Shown: positions 10,173 through 23,796 of the stretch, piece by piece | Position numbering within the stretch: position 1 is the first letter of the stretch | Layout of the letters: each line of letters opens with the position of its first letter | Origin: Limnoperna fortunei | Taxonomy: Eukaryota; Mollusca; Bivalvia; Mytilida; Modiolidae | DNA length: 64,000 nt | Reading direction: 5' to 3' | NCBI GenBank assembly: GCA_944474755.1 | Contig: OX104116.1 | Coordinates: 6,451,547-6,515,546, forward strand | The notes under the pieces: generated by a model | What the model was told of the DNA's origin: nothing | Database searches by the model: none | The model's input: only the letters and a program-made list of their open reading frames with translations | Made by a program: the position numbers and the translations under genes

Positions 10173-11894
10173 CAGAGGCAGGGAGGTTGACATAATGTAC
10201 GGGTGAGCCGGATTGAAAGCTTTACAAACTGTAAGTATAAGAAAGGCCAGGCGTTTAACATAATGTACGGGTCAGTTGGACTGAATGCTGTACATACTGT
10301 AAGTATAACACGGGCCGGGAGGTTGACATAGTGTAAGGGTGAGTCGGACTGAAAGCTGTTCATGCTGTAAGTATAGTAGAGGCCGGGATGTTGACAAAAT
10401 AATATACGGCATAGTGAGATTGAAAGCTGTACATACTGTAAGTATAACGGGGGCAGGGAGGTTGACATAAAGTACTGGCAAGGCGGACTGAAAGTTGCAC
10501 GTACTGTAAGTATAACAAGGGCAGTGAGGTTGACATAATGTTCGGATCTGTTGGACTGAGAGCTGTACTTACTGTAAGTATAACAGGGGCCGGAAGGTTG
10601 ACATAATGTTCGGATCTTTTGGACTGAAAGCTCAACATACTGTAAGTATAACAGAGGCCTGGTGGTTTACATATTGTACGGGAAAGTCGGACTGAAAGCT
10701 GTATATACTGTAAGTATAACAGTGGCCAGGAGATTGACATAAAGTACGGGTCCGACTGAAAGCTGTACATACTGTTAGTATAACAGAGGCAGGGTTGTTG
10801 ACATAATGTACGGGTTAGTCGGACTGAAAGCTGTACATACTGTACGTATTAAACAGAGGCCGGGATGTTGACATTATGTACGGGTCAGTCGGATTGAAAC
10901 CTTTACATACTGTAATTATAACAGAGGCCGGGAGGTTGACAGAGCTGTAGATACTGCAAGCATAACAATGGTCGAGAGGTTGACATAATGTACGGGAAAG
11001 TCGGACTGAAAGCTGTATATACTGTAAGTATAACAGAGGCAGGGAGGTTGACATAATGTACGGGTGAGCCGGATTGAAAGCTTTACAAACTGTAAGTATA
11101 AGAAAGGCCAGGCGTTTAACATAATGTACGGGTCAGTTGGACTGAATGCTGTACATACTGTAAGTATAACACGGGCCGGGAGGTTGACATAGTGTAAGGG
11201 TGAGTCGGACTGAAAGCTGTTCATGCTGTAAGTATAGTAGAGGCCGGGATGTTGACAAAATAATATACGGCATAGTGAGATTGAAAGCTGTACATACTGT
11301 AAGTATAACGGGGGCAGGGAGGTTGACATAAAGTACTGGCAAGGCGGACTGAAAGTTGCACGTACTGTAAGTATAACAAGGGCAGTGAGGTTGACATAAT
11401 GTTCGGATCTGTTGGACTGAGAGCTGTACTTACTGTAAGTATAACAGGGGCCGGAAGGTTGACATAATGTTCGGATCTTTTGGACTGAAAGCTCAACATA
11501 CTGTAAGTATAACAGAGGCCTGGTGGTTTACATATTGTACGGGAAAGTCGGACTGAAAGCTGTATATACTGTAAGTATAACAGTGGCCAGGAGATTGACA
11601 TAAAGTACGGGTCCGACTGAAAGCTGTACATACTGTTAGTATAACAGAGGCAGGGTTGTTGACATAATGTACGGGTTAGTCGGACTGAAAGCTGTACATA
11701 CTGTACGTATTAAACAGAGGCCGGGATGTTGACATTATGTACGGGTCAGTCGGATTGAAACCTTTACATACTGTAATTATAACAGAGGCCGGGAGGTTGA
11801 CAGAGCTGTAGATACTGCAAGCATAACAATGGTCGAGAGGTTGACATAATGTACGGGAAAGTCGGACTGAAAGCTGTATATACTGTAAGTATAA
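10173..11894. repeat. higher-order repeat: two tandem copies of 861 bp
   Basis: 10173-11033 and 11034-11894 match almost base for base at an offset of 861. They then diverge at CAGAGGCCCCGAG (11895). This is a recent unequal exchange or replication-slippage duplication inside the 68-bp array. Confidence 0.9.
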
Positions 11895-13087
11895 CAGAGG
11901 CCCCGAGATTGACATAATGTACGGTCAGTTGGTTTGAAAGCTGTAATACTGTAAGTATAACAGTGGCCAGGAGATTGACATAAAGTACGGGTCCGACTGA
12001 AAGCTGTACATACTGTTAGTATAACAAAGGCAGGGTTGTTGACATAATGTACGGGTCAGTCGGATTGAAAGCTTTACATACTGTAAGTATAACAGAGGCC
12101 GGGAGGTTGACAGAGCTGTAGATACTGCAAGTATAACAATGGTCGAGAGGTTGACATAATGTACGGGTAAGTCGGACTGAAAGAATAACATACTGTAAGT
12201 ATAACAGAGGACAGGAGGTTCACATATTGAACGGGTAAGTCGGACTGAAAGCTGCACATACTGTAAGTATAACAGAGGCCTGGAGGTTGACATCATGTAC
12301 GGTCAGTTGGAGTAAAAGCTGTACATACTAACAGTGGCCAGGAGGTTAACATAAAGTACGGGTCCGACTGAAAGCTGTACGTACTGTAAGTATAACAGAG
12401 TCAGGGTTGTGGACATAATGTACGGGTAAGTCGGACTGAAAGCTGTACATACTGTAAGTATAACAGAGTCCTGTAGGTTTACATATTGTACGGGAAAGTC
12501 GGACTGAAAGCTGTATATACTGTAAGTATAACAGAGGCCCCGAGATTGACATAATGTACGGTCAGTTGGTTTGAAAGCTGTAATACTGTAAGTATAACAA
12601 GGGCCGGGAGGTTGACATAATGTTCGGGTATGTCGGACTGAAAGCTCAACATACTGTAAGTATAACAGAGTCCTGTAGGTTTACATATTGTACGGGAAAG
12701 TCGGACTGAAAGCTGTATTTACTGTGAGTATAACAGAGGCCCCGAGATTGACATAATGTACGGGTCAGTCGGATTGAAAGCTTTACATACTGTAAGTATA
12801 ACAGAGGCCGGGAGGTTGACAGAGCTGTAGATACTGCAAGTATAACAATGGTCGAGAGGTTGACATAATGTACGGGTAAGTCGGACTGAAAGAATAACAT
12901 ACTGTAAGTATAACAGAGGACAGGAGGTTCACATATTGAACGGGTAAGTCGGACTGAAAGCTGCACATACTGTAAGTATAACAGAGGCCTGGTGGTTTAC
13001 ATATTGCACGGTCAGTTGGACTGAAAGCTGTACATACTTACAGTGGCCAGGAAGTTAACATAAAGTACGGGTCCGCCTGAAAGCTGT

Positions 13088-16000
13088 TCATACTGTAAGT
13101 ATAACAGAGTCAGGGTTGTGAACATAATGTACGGGTAAGTCGGACTGAAAGCTGTACATACTGTAAGTATAACAGAGGCCGGTAGGTTGACAAAATGTAG
13201 GGGTAATTCGGACTGAAAACTGTTTATGCTGTAAGTATAAGAGGGGCCGGGAGGTTGACATAATGTACGGATCAGACGTACAGAATGCTTTACATACTTT
13301 AAGTATAACGGCTGCCGGTAGTTGACATAATGTACGAATCAATTGGATTGAAAGCTGTACATACTGTAAGTATAACATAGGTTTGGAGGTTGACATAATG
13401 TACGGGTAAGTCGAACTCAAAGCTGTACATACTGTAAGTATAACAGAGGCCGGTAGGTTGGCAAAATGTACGGGTAAGTCGGACTGTAAGCTGTACATAC
13501 TGTAAGTATAACAGAGGCCAGTAGGTTGACATTATGCGCGGATCAGTCGGACTGAAAGCTGTACATACTGTAAGTATAACAGAGGCCCGTAGGTTTACAT
13601 ATTGTACGGGAAAGTCGGACTGAAAGCTGTATATACTGTAAGTATAACAGAGGCCCCGAGATTGACATAATGTACGGTCAGTTGGTTTGAAAGCTGTAAT
13701 ACTGTAAGTATAACAGGGGCCGGGAGGTGGACATAATGTTCGGGTATGTCGGACTGAAAGCTCAACATACTGTAAGTTTAACAGAGTCCTGTAGGTTTAC
13801 ATATTGTACGGGAAAGTCGGACTGAAAGCTGTATATACTGTAAGTATAACAGAGGCCCCGAGATTGACATAATGTACGGGTCAGTCGGATTGAAAGCTTT
13901 ACATACTGTAAGTATAACAGAGGCCGGGAGGTTGACAGAGCTGTAGATACTGCAACTATAACAATGGTCGAGAGGTTGACATAATGTACGGGTAAGTCGG
14001 ACTGAAAGAATAACATACTGTAAGTATAACAGAGGACAGGAGGTTCACATATTGAACGGGTAAGTCGGACTGAAAGCTGCACATACTGTAAGTATAACAG
14101 AGGCCTGGTGGTTTACATATTGTACGGTCAGTTGGACTGAAAGCTGTACATACTTACAGTGGCCAGGAGGTTAACATAAAGTACGGGTCCGCCTGAAAGC
14201 TGTTCATACTGTAAGTATAACAGAGTCAGGGTTGTGAACATAATGTACGGGTAAGTCGGACTGAAAGCTGTACATACTGTAAGTATAACAGAGGCCGGTA
14301 GGTTGACAAAATGTAGGGGTAATTCGGACTGAAAACTGTTTATGCTGTAAGTATAAGAGGGGCCGGGAGGTTGACATAATGTACGGATCAGACGTACAGA
14401 ATGCTATACATACTTTAAGAATAACGGCTGCCGGTAGTTGACATAATGTACGAATCAGTTGGATTGAAAGCTGTACATACTGTAAGTATAACATAGGTTT
14501 GGAGGTTGACATAATGTACGGGTAAGTCGAACTCAAAGCTGTACATACTGTAAGTATAACAGAGGCCGGTAGGTTGGCAAAATGTACGGGTAAGTCGGAC
14601 TGTAAGCTGTACATACTGTAAGTATAACAGAGGCCAGTAGGTTGACATTATGCACGGATCAGTCGGACTGAAAGCTGTACATACTGTAAGTATAACAGAG
14701 GCCAGGAGGTTGAAATAATGTACGGGTCAGTCGGACTGAAAGCTGTACAAACTGTAATTATAAAAAAGGCCGGTAGGTTGACATAATGTACGGGTAAGTC
14801 GAACTCAAAGCTGTACATACTGTAAGTATAACAGTGACCGAGAGGTTGACATAATGTACGAATCAGTCGGACTGAAAGCTGTACATACTGTAAGTATAAC
14901 AGAGGCCAGTAGGTTGACATTATGCACGGATCAGTCGGACTGAAAGCTGTACATACTGTAAGTATAACAGAGGCCAGGAGGTTGAAATAATGTACGGGTC
15001 AGTCGGACTGAAAGCTGTACAAACTGTAATTATAAAAAAGGCCGGTAGGTTGACATAATGTACGCGTAAGTCGTACTGAAAGCTGTACATACTGTAAGTA
15101 TAACAGACGCCGGGAGGCTGACATAATGTGCGGGACAGTCCAATAGAAGCCTGTACGTACTGTTAGTATAACAGAGCAAGGGAGGTTGACATAATGTTAG
15201 TATAACAGAGGAAGGGAGGTTGACATAATGTTAGTATAACAGAGGAAGGGATGTTAACATAATGTTAGTATAACATAGGAGGGGAGGTTGACATAATGTT
15301 CGGATAGGTTGGACTGAGAGCTGTAGATAAGTATAACAATGGTCGAGAGGTTGACATAATGTACGGGTAAGTCGGACTGAAAGAATAACATACTGTAAGT
15401 ATAACAGAGGACAGGAGGTTCACATATTGAACGGGTAAGTCGGACTGAAAGCTGCACATACTGTAAGTATAACAGAGGCCTGGAGGTTGACATAATGTAC
15501 GGTCAGTTGGACTGAAAAGTGTACATACTTACAGTGGCCAGGAGGTTAATATAAAGTACGGGTCCGCCTGAAAGCTGTTCATACTGTAAGTATAACAGAG
15601 TCAGGGTTGTGGACATGTACGGGTAAGTCGGACTGAAAGCTGTACATACTGTAAGTATAACAGAGTCCTGTAGGTTTACATATTGTACGGGAAAGTCGGA
15701 CTGAAAGCTGTATATACTGTAAGTATAACAGAGGCCCCGAGATTGACATAATGTACGGTCAGTTGGTTTGAAAGCTGTAATACTGTAAGTATAACAGGGG
15801 CCGGGAGGTTGACATAATGTTCGGGTATGTCGGACTGAAAGCTCAACATACTGTAAGTATAACAGAGTCCTGTAGGTTCACATATTGAACGGGTAAGTCG
15901 GACTGAAAGCTGCACATACTGTAAGTATAACAGAGGCCTGGTGGTTTACATATTGTACGGTCAGTTGGACTGAAAGCTGTACATACTTACAGTGGCCAGG

Positions 16001-19000
16001 AGGTTAACATAAAGTACGGGTCCGCCTGAAAGCTGTTCATACTGTAAGTATAACAGAGTCAGGGTTGTGAACATAGTGTACGGGTAAGTCAGACTGAAAG
16101 CTGTACATACTGTAAGTATAACAGAGGCCGGTAGGTTGACATAATGTAGGGGTAATTCGGACTGAAAACTGTTTATGCTGTAAGTATAAGAGGGGCCGGG
16201 AGGTTGACATAATGTACGGATCAGACGTACAGAATGCTTTACATACTTTAAGTATAACGGCTGCCGGTAGTTGACATAATGTACGAATCAGTTGGATTGA
16301 AAGCTGTACATACTGTAAGTATAACATAGGTTTGGAGGTTGACATAATGTACGGGTAAGTCGAACTCAAAGCTGTACATACTGTAAGTATAACAGAGGCC
16401 GGTAGGTTGGCAAAATGTACGGGTAAGTCGGACTGTAAGCTGTACATACTGTAAGTATAACAGAGGCCAGTAGGTTGACATTATGCACGGATCAGTCGGA
16501 CTGAAAGCTGTACATACTGTAAGTATAACAGAGGCCAGGAGGTTGAAATAATGTACGGGTCAGTCGGACTGAAAGCTGTACAAACTGTAATTATAAAAAA
16601 GGCCGGTAGGTTGACATAATGTACGGGTAAGTCGAACTCAAAGCTGTACATACTGTAAGTATAACAGTGACCGAGAGGTTGACATAATGTACGAATCAGT
16701 CGGACTGAAAGCTGTACATACTGTAAGTATAACAGAGGCCAGTAGGTTGACATTATGCACGGATCAGTCGGACTGAAAGCTGTACATACTGTAAGTATAA
16801 CAGAGGCCAGGAGGTTGAAATAATGTACGGGTCAGTCGGACTGAAAGCTGTACAAACTGTAATTATAAAAAAGGCCGGTAGGTTGACATAATGTACGCGT
16901 AAGTCGTACTGAAAGCTGTACATACTGTAAGTATAACAGACGCCGGGAGGCTGACATAATGTGCGGGACAGTCCAATAGAAGCCTGTACGTACTGTTAGT
17001 ATAACAGAGCAAGGGAGGTTGACATAATGTTAGTATAACAGAGGAAGGGAGGTTGACATAATGTTAGTATAACAGAGGAAGGGAGGTTAACATAATGTTA
17101 GTATAACATAGGAGGGGAGGTTGACATAATGTTCGGATAGGTTGGACTGAGAGCTGTAGATAAGTATAACAATGGTCGAGAGGTTGACATAATGTACGGG
17201 TAAGTCGGACTGAAAGAATAACATACTGTAAGTATAACAGAGGACAGGAGGTTCACATATTGAACGGGTAAGTCGGACTGAAAGCTGCACATACTGTAAG
17301 TATAACAGAGGCCTGGAGGTTGACATAATGTACGGTCAGTTGGACTGAAAAGTGTACATACTTACAGTGGCCAGGAGGTTAATATAAAGTACGGGTCCGC
17401 CTGAAAGCTGTTCATACTGTAAGTATAACAGAGTCAGGGTTGTGGACATGTACGGGTAAGTCGGACTGAAAGCTGTACATACTGTAAGTATAACAGAGTC
17501 CTGTAGGTTTACATATTGTACGGGAAAGTCGGACTGAAAGCTGTATATACTGTAAGTATAACAGAGGCCCCGAGATTGACATAATGTACGGTCAGTTGGT
17601 TTGAAAGCTGTAATACTGTAAGTATAACAGGGGCCGGGAGGTTGACATAATGTTCGGGTATGTCGGACTGAAAGCTCAACATACTGTAAGTATAACAGAG
17701 TCCTGTAGGTTCACATATTGAACGGGTAAGTCGGACTGAAAGCTGCACATACTGTAAGTATAACAGAGGCCTGGTGGTTTACATATTGTACGGTCAGTTG
17801 GACTGAAAGCTGTACATACTTACAGTGGCCAGGAGGTTAACATAAAGTACGGGTCCGCCTGAAAGCTGTTCATACTGTAAGTATAACAGAGTCAGGGTTG
17901 TGAACATAGTGTACGGGTAAGTCGGACTGAAAGCTGTACATACTGTAAGTATAACAGAGGCCGGTAGGTTGACATAATGTAGGGGTAATTCGGACTGAAA
18001 ACTGTTTATGCTGTAAGTATAAGAGGGGCCGGGAGGTTGACATAATGTACGGATCAGACGTACAGAATGCTTTACATACTTTAAGTATAACGGCTGCCGG
18101 TAGTTGACATAATGTACGAATCAGTTGGATTGAAAGCTGTACATACTGTAAGTATAACATAGGTTTGGAGGTTGACATAATGTACGGGTAAGTCGAACTC
18201 AAAGCTGTACATACTGTAAGTATAACAGAGGCCGGTAGGTTGGCAAAATGTACGGGTAAGTCGGATTGTAAGCTGTACATACTGTAAGTATAACAGAGGC
18301 CAGTAGGTTGACATTCTGCACGGATCAGTCGGACTGAAAGCTGTACATACTGTAAGTATAACAGAGGCCAGGAGGTTGAAATAATGTACGGGTCAGTCGG
18401 ACTGAAAGCTGTACAAACTGTAATTATAAAAAAGGCCGGTAGGTTGACATAATGTACGGGTAAGTCGAACTCAAAGCTGTACATACTGTAAGTATAACAG
18501 TGGCCGAGAGGTTGACATAATGTACGAATCAGTCGGACTGAAAGCTGTACATACTGTAAGTATAACAGAGGCCAGTAGTTTGACATTATGCACGGATCAG
18601 TCGGACTGAAAGCTGTACATACTGTAAGTATAACAGAGACCAGGAGGTTGAAATAATGTACGGGTCAGTCGGACTGAAAGCTGTACAAACTGTAATTATA
18701 AAAAAGGCCGGTAGGTTGACATAATGTACGGGTAAGTCGAACTCAAAGCTGTACATACTGTAAGTATAACAGTGGCCGAGAGGTTGACATAATGTACGAA
18801 TCAGTCGGACTGAAAGCTGTACATACTGTAAGTATAACAGAGGCCAGTAGTTTGACATTATGCACGGATCAGTCGGACTGAAAGCTGTACATACTGTAAG
18901 TATAACAGAGACCAGGAGGTTGAAATAATGTACGGGTCAGTCGGACTGAAAGCTGTACAAACTGTAATTATAAAAAAGGCCGGTAGGTTGACATAATGTA

Positions 19001-19590
19001 CGCGTAAGTCGTACTGAAAGCTGTACATACTGTAAGTATAACAGACGCCGGGAGGCTGACATAATGTGCGGGACAGTCCAATAGAAACCTGTTAGTATAA
19101 CATAGCAAGGGAGGTTGACATAATGTTAGTATAACAGAGGAAGGGAGGTTGACATAATGTTAGTATAACAGAGGAAGGGAGGTTAACATAATGTTAGTAT
19201 AACATAGGAGGGGAGGTTGACATAATGTTCGGATAGGTTGGACTGAGAGCTGTAGATAAGTATAACAATGGTCGAGAGGTTGACATAATGTACGGGTAAG
19301 TCGGACTGAAAGAATAACATACTGTAAGTATAACAGAGGCCGAGAGGTTGACATATTGTACGGGTGAATGAAAGCTGTACATACTGTAAGTATTAAAGAG
19401 GCCGGGAGGTTGACATAATGTACGGGTTAGTCGGACGCAAAGCTTAACATACTGTAAGTATAACAGAGACAGGGTTGTTGACATAATGTACGGGTCATTC
19501 GGACTGAAAGCTATACATATTGTAAGTATAACAGAGGCCGGGAGGTTAACATAATGTGCGGGACAGTCCAACAGAAGCCTGTACGAACTG
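13088..19590. repeat. higher-order repeat: blocks of 1116 and 1833 bp
   Basis: The same ordered series of unit variants recurs at 13088, 14204, 16037 and 17870, giving steps of 1116, 1833 and 1833 bp. The last block carries an extra 272 bp (four units), seen as an additional copy of the pattern at 18586-18858. Rare short units of about 38 bp near 15175, 17008 and 19105 mark the same place in each block. Confidence 0.85.
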
Positions 19591-20990
19591 TTAGTATAAC
19601 AGGGGCCGGGAGGTTCACATATAACGTACGGGTCAGTTGGACTAAAAGCTCTACATACTGTAAGTGTAACAGAGGCCGGGAGGTTGACATGATGTACGGG
19701 TCAGTCGGACGGAAAGCTTAACATACTGTAAGTAAAACAGAGGCAGGGTTGTTGACATAATGTACGGGTAAGTCTGACTGAAAGCTGTCAATAGTGAAAA
19801 TATAACAGAGGCCGGGAGTTTGACATAATGTGCGGGACAGTTCAACAGAAGCCTGTACGTACTGTCAGTATAACAAAGGCAGGGTTGTTGACATAATGTA
19901 CGGGTAAGTCGGACTGAAAGCTGTACATAATTTAGGTATAACAGAGGCAGTAGGTTGACATAATGTACGGGCCAGTCAGACTTAATGCTGTACATACTGT
20001 AAGTATAACACTGGCCGGGAGATTGACATAATGTACGGGTGAGTCGGACTGAAAGCTGTTCATACCGTAAGTATAACAGAGGACGGTAGGTCGACATAAT
20101 GTACGGGTAAGTCAGACTGAAAGCTTTACTTACTGTAAATATAACAGAGGCCGGTATGTTGATATAATGTACGGGACAATCGGACTGAAGGCTGAACATG
20201 ATGTAAGTATAACAGAGGCCGAGATGTTGACATAATGTACGGATCAGTTGGACTGAAAGTTGTACATACAGGGCAGTGAGGTTGACTAAAGTACCGGAAA
20301 GTCGGACTGAAAGCTGTACATACTGTAGGTATAACAGGGGCTGAGAGGTTGACATAATGTACGGATCAATTGGACTGAAAGCTGTAAATACTGTAAGTAT
20401 AACAGAGGAAGTGACGTTGAAATAATGCACGGGTAGTCGGACTGAAAGCTTTACGTACTGTTAGTATAACAGAGGCAAGCAGGTTGACATAATATTCGGA
20501 TAGGTTGGACTGAGAGCTGTAGCTACTGTAAGTATAACAGGGGCCGAGAAGTTGACATAATGTACGGGTAAGTCGGACTGAAAGCTTAGCATACTGTTAG
20601 TGTGACAGAGCCCGGGAGGTTGACATAATGTACGGGTAAGTCGAACTCAAAGCTGTACATACTGTAAGTATAACAGCTGCCGGGAGGTTGTCTTAATGTA
20701 CGGGTAAATCGGACTGAAAGCTGTACATGCTGTAAGTATAACAGAAGCCGGTAGGTTGACATAATGCACGGGTAAGTCTGACTGAAAGTTGTACCTACTA
20801 TAAGTATAACAGAGGCCGGGAGGTTGACATATGGTACCGGTCACTCGCGATCGGACTGAAAGCTGTACACACTGTTAGTATAACAGAGGCCGGGAGGTTG
20901 ACATAATGTACGGGTGAGTCGGACTGAAAGCTGTATATACTGTTAGTATAAGAGACCGGTAGGATAATATCATGTACTCAGTCGGACTGT

Positions 20991-21994
20991 TTAAGAGTCA
21001 GCAGAACTGAAATCATTACATAATGTTAATGAACAGGGATTAACAGTTTGACATTGTGAAAGGAACAGCCGAACATCTTTACTTAATACTAGTATCAGTG
21101 TAAGCGGTACTACACGTGACATACATGTAGTTAAAGGATCAGACAGACTACGAGCTGGATATAGTGTAAGGGTCACGAAAGTTTGCACCTTGTCTAAATG
21201 TTACAGTTTACCAGACTGATATCTTGGAACGGTGGGCTGAAAGAGTAAGATATATTTGGAACCTCCAATTGAAACGGTTCTGTGTGTACCTTCATACTTT
21301 GTTTTATATTTAGATAAGACTTTGTAAGAACGTCTGGTCTTAATTCTAACGAGAAAAATAATCGTAGGCCACAAATTAAAATGTTCTTTGACAGAATTAA
21401 ATTGGATTTGTGTTAATAAGGGTCACTAAAACTGCATCTATTCAATTCTATTATATTCTATTCAATGACCAATTCAATAATAGATCTAGATCTAAAAGGT
21501 CAGGAGCTGATAGTTGAAAGACCTCTGGTTTCGTGTCCAAAGTAGAGAACGGCAGGGATTGGACGATTTAAAATATAACCATTCATTTCTTTTCAGTAAA
21601 AATAAACAAATAAGAAAATTTCCTGCGCTTTTTGCTAAATACATTTCCATAACATGATCGCAATATAATTATAAAATCAAAACTCTGCAAAATAAGTAAA
21701 ATTATGAAATTAAACATACAACAAGCATCGAATAACAGTCTTATTTCGTGCATTTTTTCTTATTTACATTAATAACATCATTTCAATGCATTTAGCTCCA
21801 AATAAATTTATTATTATATCAATCTTAGTGGGCAAAACAGTTTACACATCCTGATTAACTCAATCTTTCTAATGAATCTAATTAAGGTGTTACCTAAATA
21901 GTTAACATATACTTAATTTAAATATCCAATAACATTATCTTTTCATTTTCTCACCTAAAATAAAAGATTTAATCAAACAATTAATCAGCAGTGA
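20991..21994. other. non-coding DNA right of the 68-bp array
   Basis: The first 200 bp keep scattered phrases of the 68-bp unit and look like strongly decayed copies. The rest is AT-rich with no reading frame or RNA gene seen. Confidence 0.5.
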
Positions 21995-22575
21995 TGACAA
22001 GTATACATTACAATGTAGACCAAAACATCTAAACACATGTATCCAATAATTGACATGTGTAAATTACAATGTAGACCTAGACATCTAAACACATGTATCC
22101 AATAATTGACACATGTAAATTACAATGTAGACCTAGACATCTAAACACATGTATCCAATAACTTACATGTGTAAATTACAATGTAGATCTAGACATCTAA
22201 ACACATGTATCCAATAATTGACACATGTACATTACTATGTAGACCTACACATCTAAACACATGTATACAATAATTGTTTTGTTTGTTTGTTTGATGGTGT
22301 TTTACGCCAATTTCAGCAATTTTTCAGCTATATCATGGCGTCCAGTTTTTATTGGGGGAGGAAACCGGAGTACCCGGAGAAAACCCCGGACCTGCTGTAG
22401 GAAAACTGGCAATCCTTGTCAATTAAGATTGAAGTCGAGTACACCCTGCCTGCAGTGAGAATCGAACCCGCCACCTCAGTGTTGACAGACCACGTGATCA
22501 ATAGTATACGAAATACCTTGACCACTCGGCCACCGAGGCCCCAATACAATAATTGATACGTGTAAATTACAATGT
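21995..22575. repeat. 56-bp minisatellite, first block
   Basis: The unit is ACATCTAAACACATGTATCC, then AATAATTGACACATGTAAAT, then TACAATGTAGACCTAG. About five units are present, interrupted by a SINE at 22277-22543. CACATGT and ACATGTGT alternate between copies, so each unit holds two ACATGT palindromes. Confidence 0.9.
22277..22543 (-). mobile_element. tRNA-headed SINE (V-SINE / RUDI-like), complete
   Basis: Read on the minus strand it has a tRNA-like head, GGGGCCTCGGTGGCCGAGTG with GTCAAGG (box A), and a box B-like GGTTCGATTCT. A central block with CTCCGGGTACTCCGGTTTCC follows, resembling the V domain, then CTGGACGCC...GCTGAAAAATTGCTG and a CAAA-repeat tail. It is flanked by a 12-bp target duplication ATACAATAATTG (22265-22276 and 22544-22555) that lies inside the 56-bp minisatellite. 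The RUDI assignment is from memory of the superfamily and is tentative. Confidence 0.85.
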
Positions 22576-22958
22576 ATTACTAATCAACTAAGAACATTAT
22601 CAGTATTTCTGCCCATATTTAATGAAATGCCAAACATGGCCATTATGAGATAACAGGGCCTTATGACAGGGCCATTGTTGAGGAAAAACAAGATGGTCAA
22701 CAGTTTTCAAGAAATTTTATCACTACAGTAATAATTTCAAAATTTAAAAACCATAGTGTTATTGATTTTAAAAAAACCCGATAACCAAAACATTATTTTT
22801 TTACTTATATAATTACAAATCTGAAATGAAATTTTATACACTACTTAATTTAGTACAATGGACATGTAGCTTTAAAAAGGTGTTTATCCAATTCAAAATA
22901 CATGTATGTGCAGATTTGTGAAATATAATGAAAAAACATTGAAGAATGTATCCATGGG
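22576..22958. other. non-coding spacer
   Basis: No gene, tandem repeat or recognised element. AT-rich sequence between the two 56-bp minisatellite blocks. Confidence 0.5.
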
Positions 22959-23525
22959 ACGCGGAAGCCCCGCTAAATGAAGTCCCAAACAGGAAGTAGT
23001 AGTCCGACAGGTCTGAAAGTCGCTTAGGACTTACAACTTGTGATACTAAAACACCCTGCCAAATTTAGAAATTGTTCTCATGTACGGTTTCTGAGAAAAG
23101 CTTGACGGAAATTTTCATACTTGTGTTAATACATTTTTATATCGGCCCAGTCGCAAATAAGAAGTTGTTGTCCGACAGGTCTGAAAGTCGCTTAGGACGT
23201 ACAACTTGTGATGCTGAACCACCCTGCCAACTTTCAAATTGTTCTCATGTACTGGTTCTGAGAAAAGCTTGACGGAAATTTTCTTACTCATGTTAATACA
23301 TTTTCATATTGGCCAAGTCGCAAACAGGAAGTAGTTGTCCGACAGGTCTAAAAGTCGCTTATGACGTACAACTTGTGATACTGAAGTACCCTGCCAACTT
23401 TCAAATTGTTCTCATGTACTGTCTCTGAGAAAATCTTGATGGAAATTCGTACGGACGTACAGACAGACAGACAGACGGACGGACATGAGTAAAACTTAAT
23501 GCTCCCCGACATGTCGTCGCGGGGC
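22959..23525. repeat. dispersed repeat with a 167-bp internal triplication
   Basis: Three copies of a module starting CAAACAGGAAGTAGTTGTCC begin at 22986, 23154 and 23321. Each runs through GACAGGTCTGAAAGTCGCTT, ACAACTTGTGATACTGAA, CCCTGCCAACTTTCAAATTG and GACGGAAATTTTC. The last module ends at a CAGACAGACAGACGGACGG run (about 23460-23484) and a GC-rich end, CCCCGACATGTCGTCGCGGG. The outer sequence probably belongs to a mobile repeat inserted between the minisatellite blocks. Confidence 0.7.
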
Positions 23526-23796
23526 CATAAAAATACAAAACGCAGCAGAGGTAAAATTTTGTGAAAATTGATCTGACTTTTAAAATACTCACCAGTTCTG
23601 ACTTCTTAAAGGCCCTTCTAAGTATGAAAATATGGCTTTGGTGGGTGTACCTGGCTTATTTCAGTTAGTTGTCAGTTGGTAAATAAAAGTATTACGAAAT
23701 GAGTGTTTTCATTTTGGCCCTGATATATGTTGTCGGTCTGCAATAATGGCCCTCAGAGTCTGTAATACATTATGAAAACACCCATTTAATAATACT

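Larger units (their letters stand above)
6051..20990. repeat. 14.9-kb minisatellite, 68-bp unit, about 220 copies
   Basis: The unit reads GTAAGTATAACAGAGGCCGG, then GAGGTTGACATAATGTACGG, then GTAAGTCGGACTGAAAGCTG, then TACATACT. Copies vary by scattered substitutions and small indels and run without spacers from about 6051. The last recognisable units fade near 20,990. The minus strand of the consensus has no stop codon in any frame. Because 68 is not a multiple of three, one translated cycle takes three units (68 residues). This explains many apparent minus-strand ORFs of 60-260 codons (MSTSRPLLYLQYVQLSVRL-like). They overlap in different frames, start at interchangeable places and are not supported as genes. 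Confidence 0.95.
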
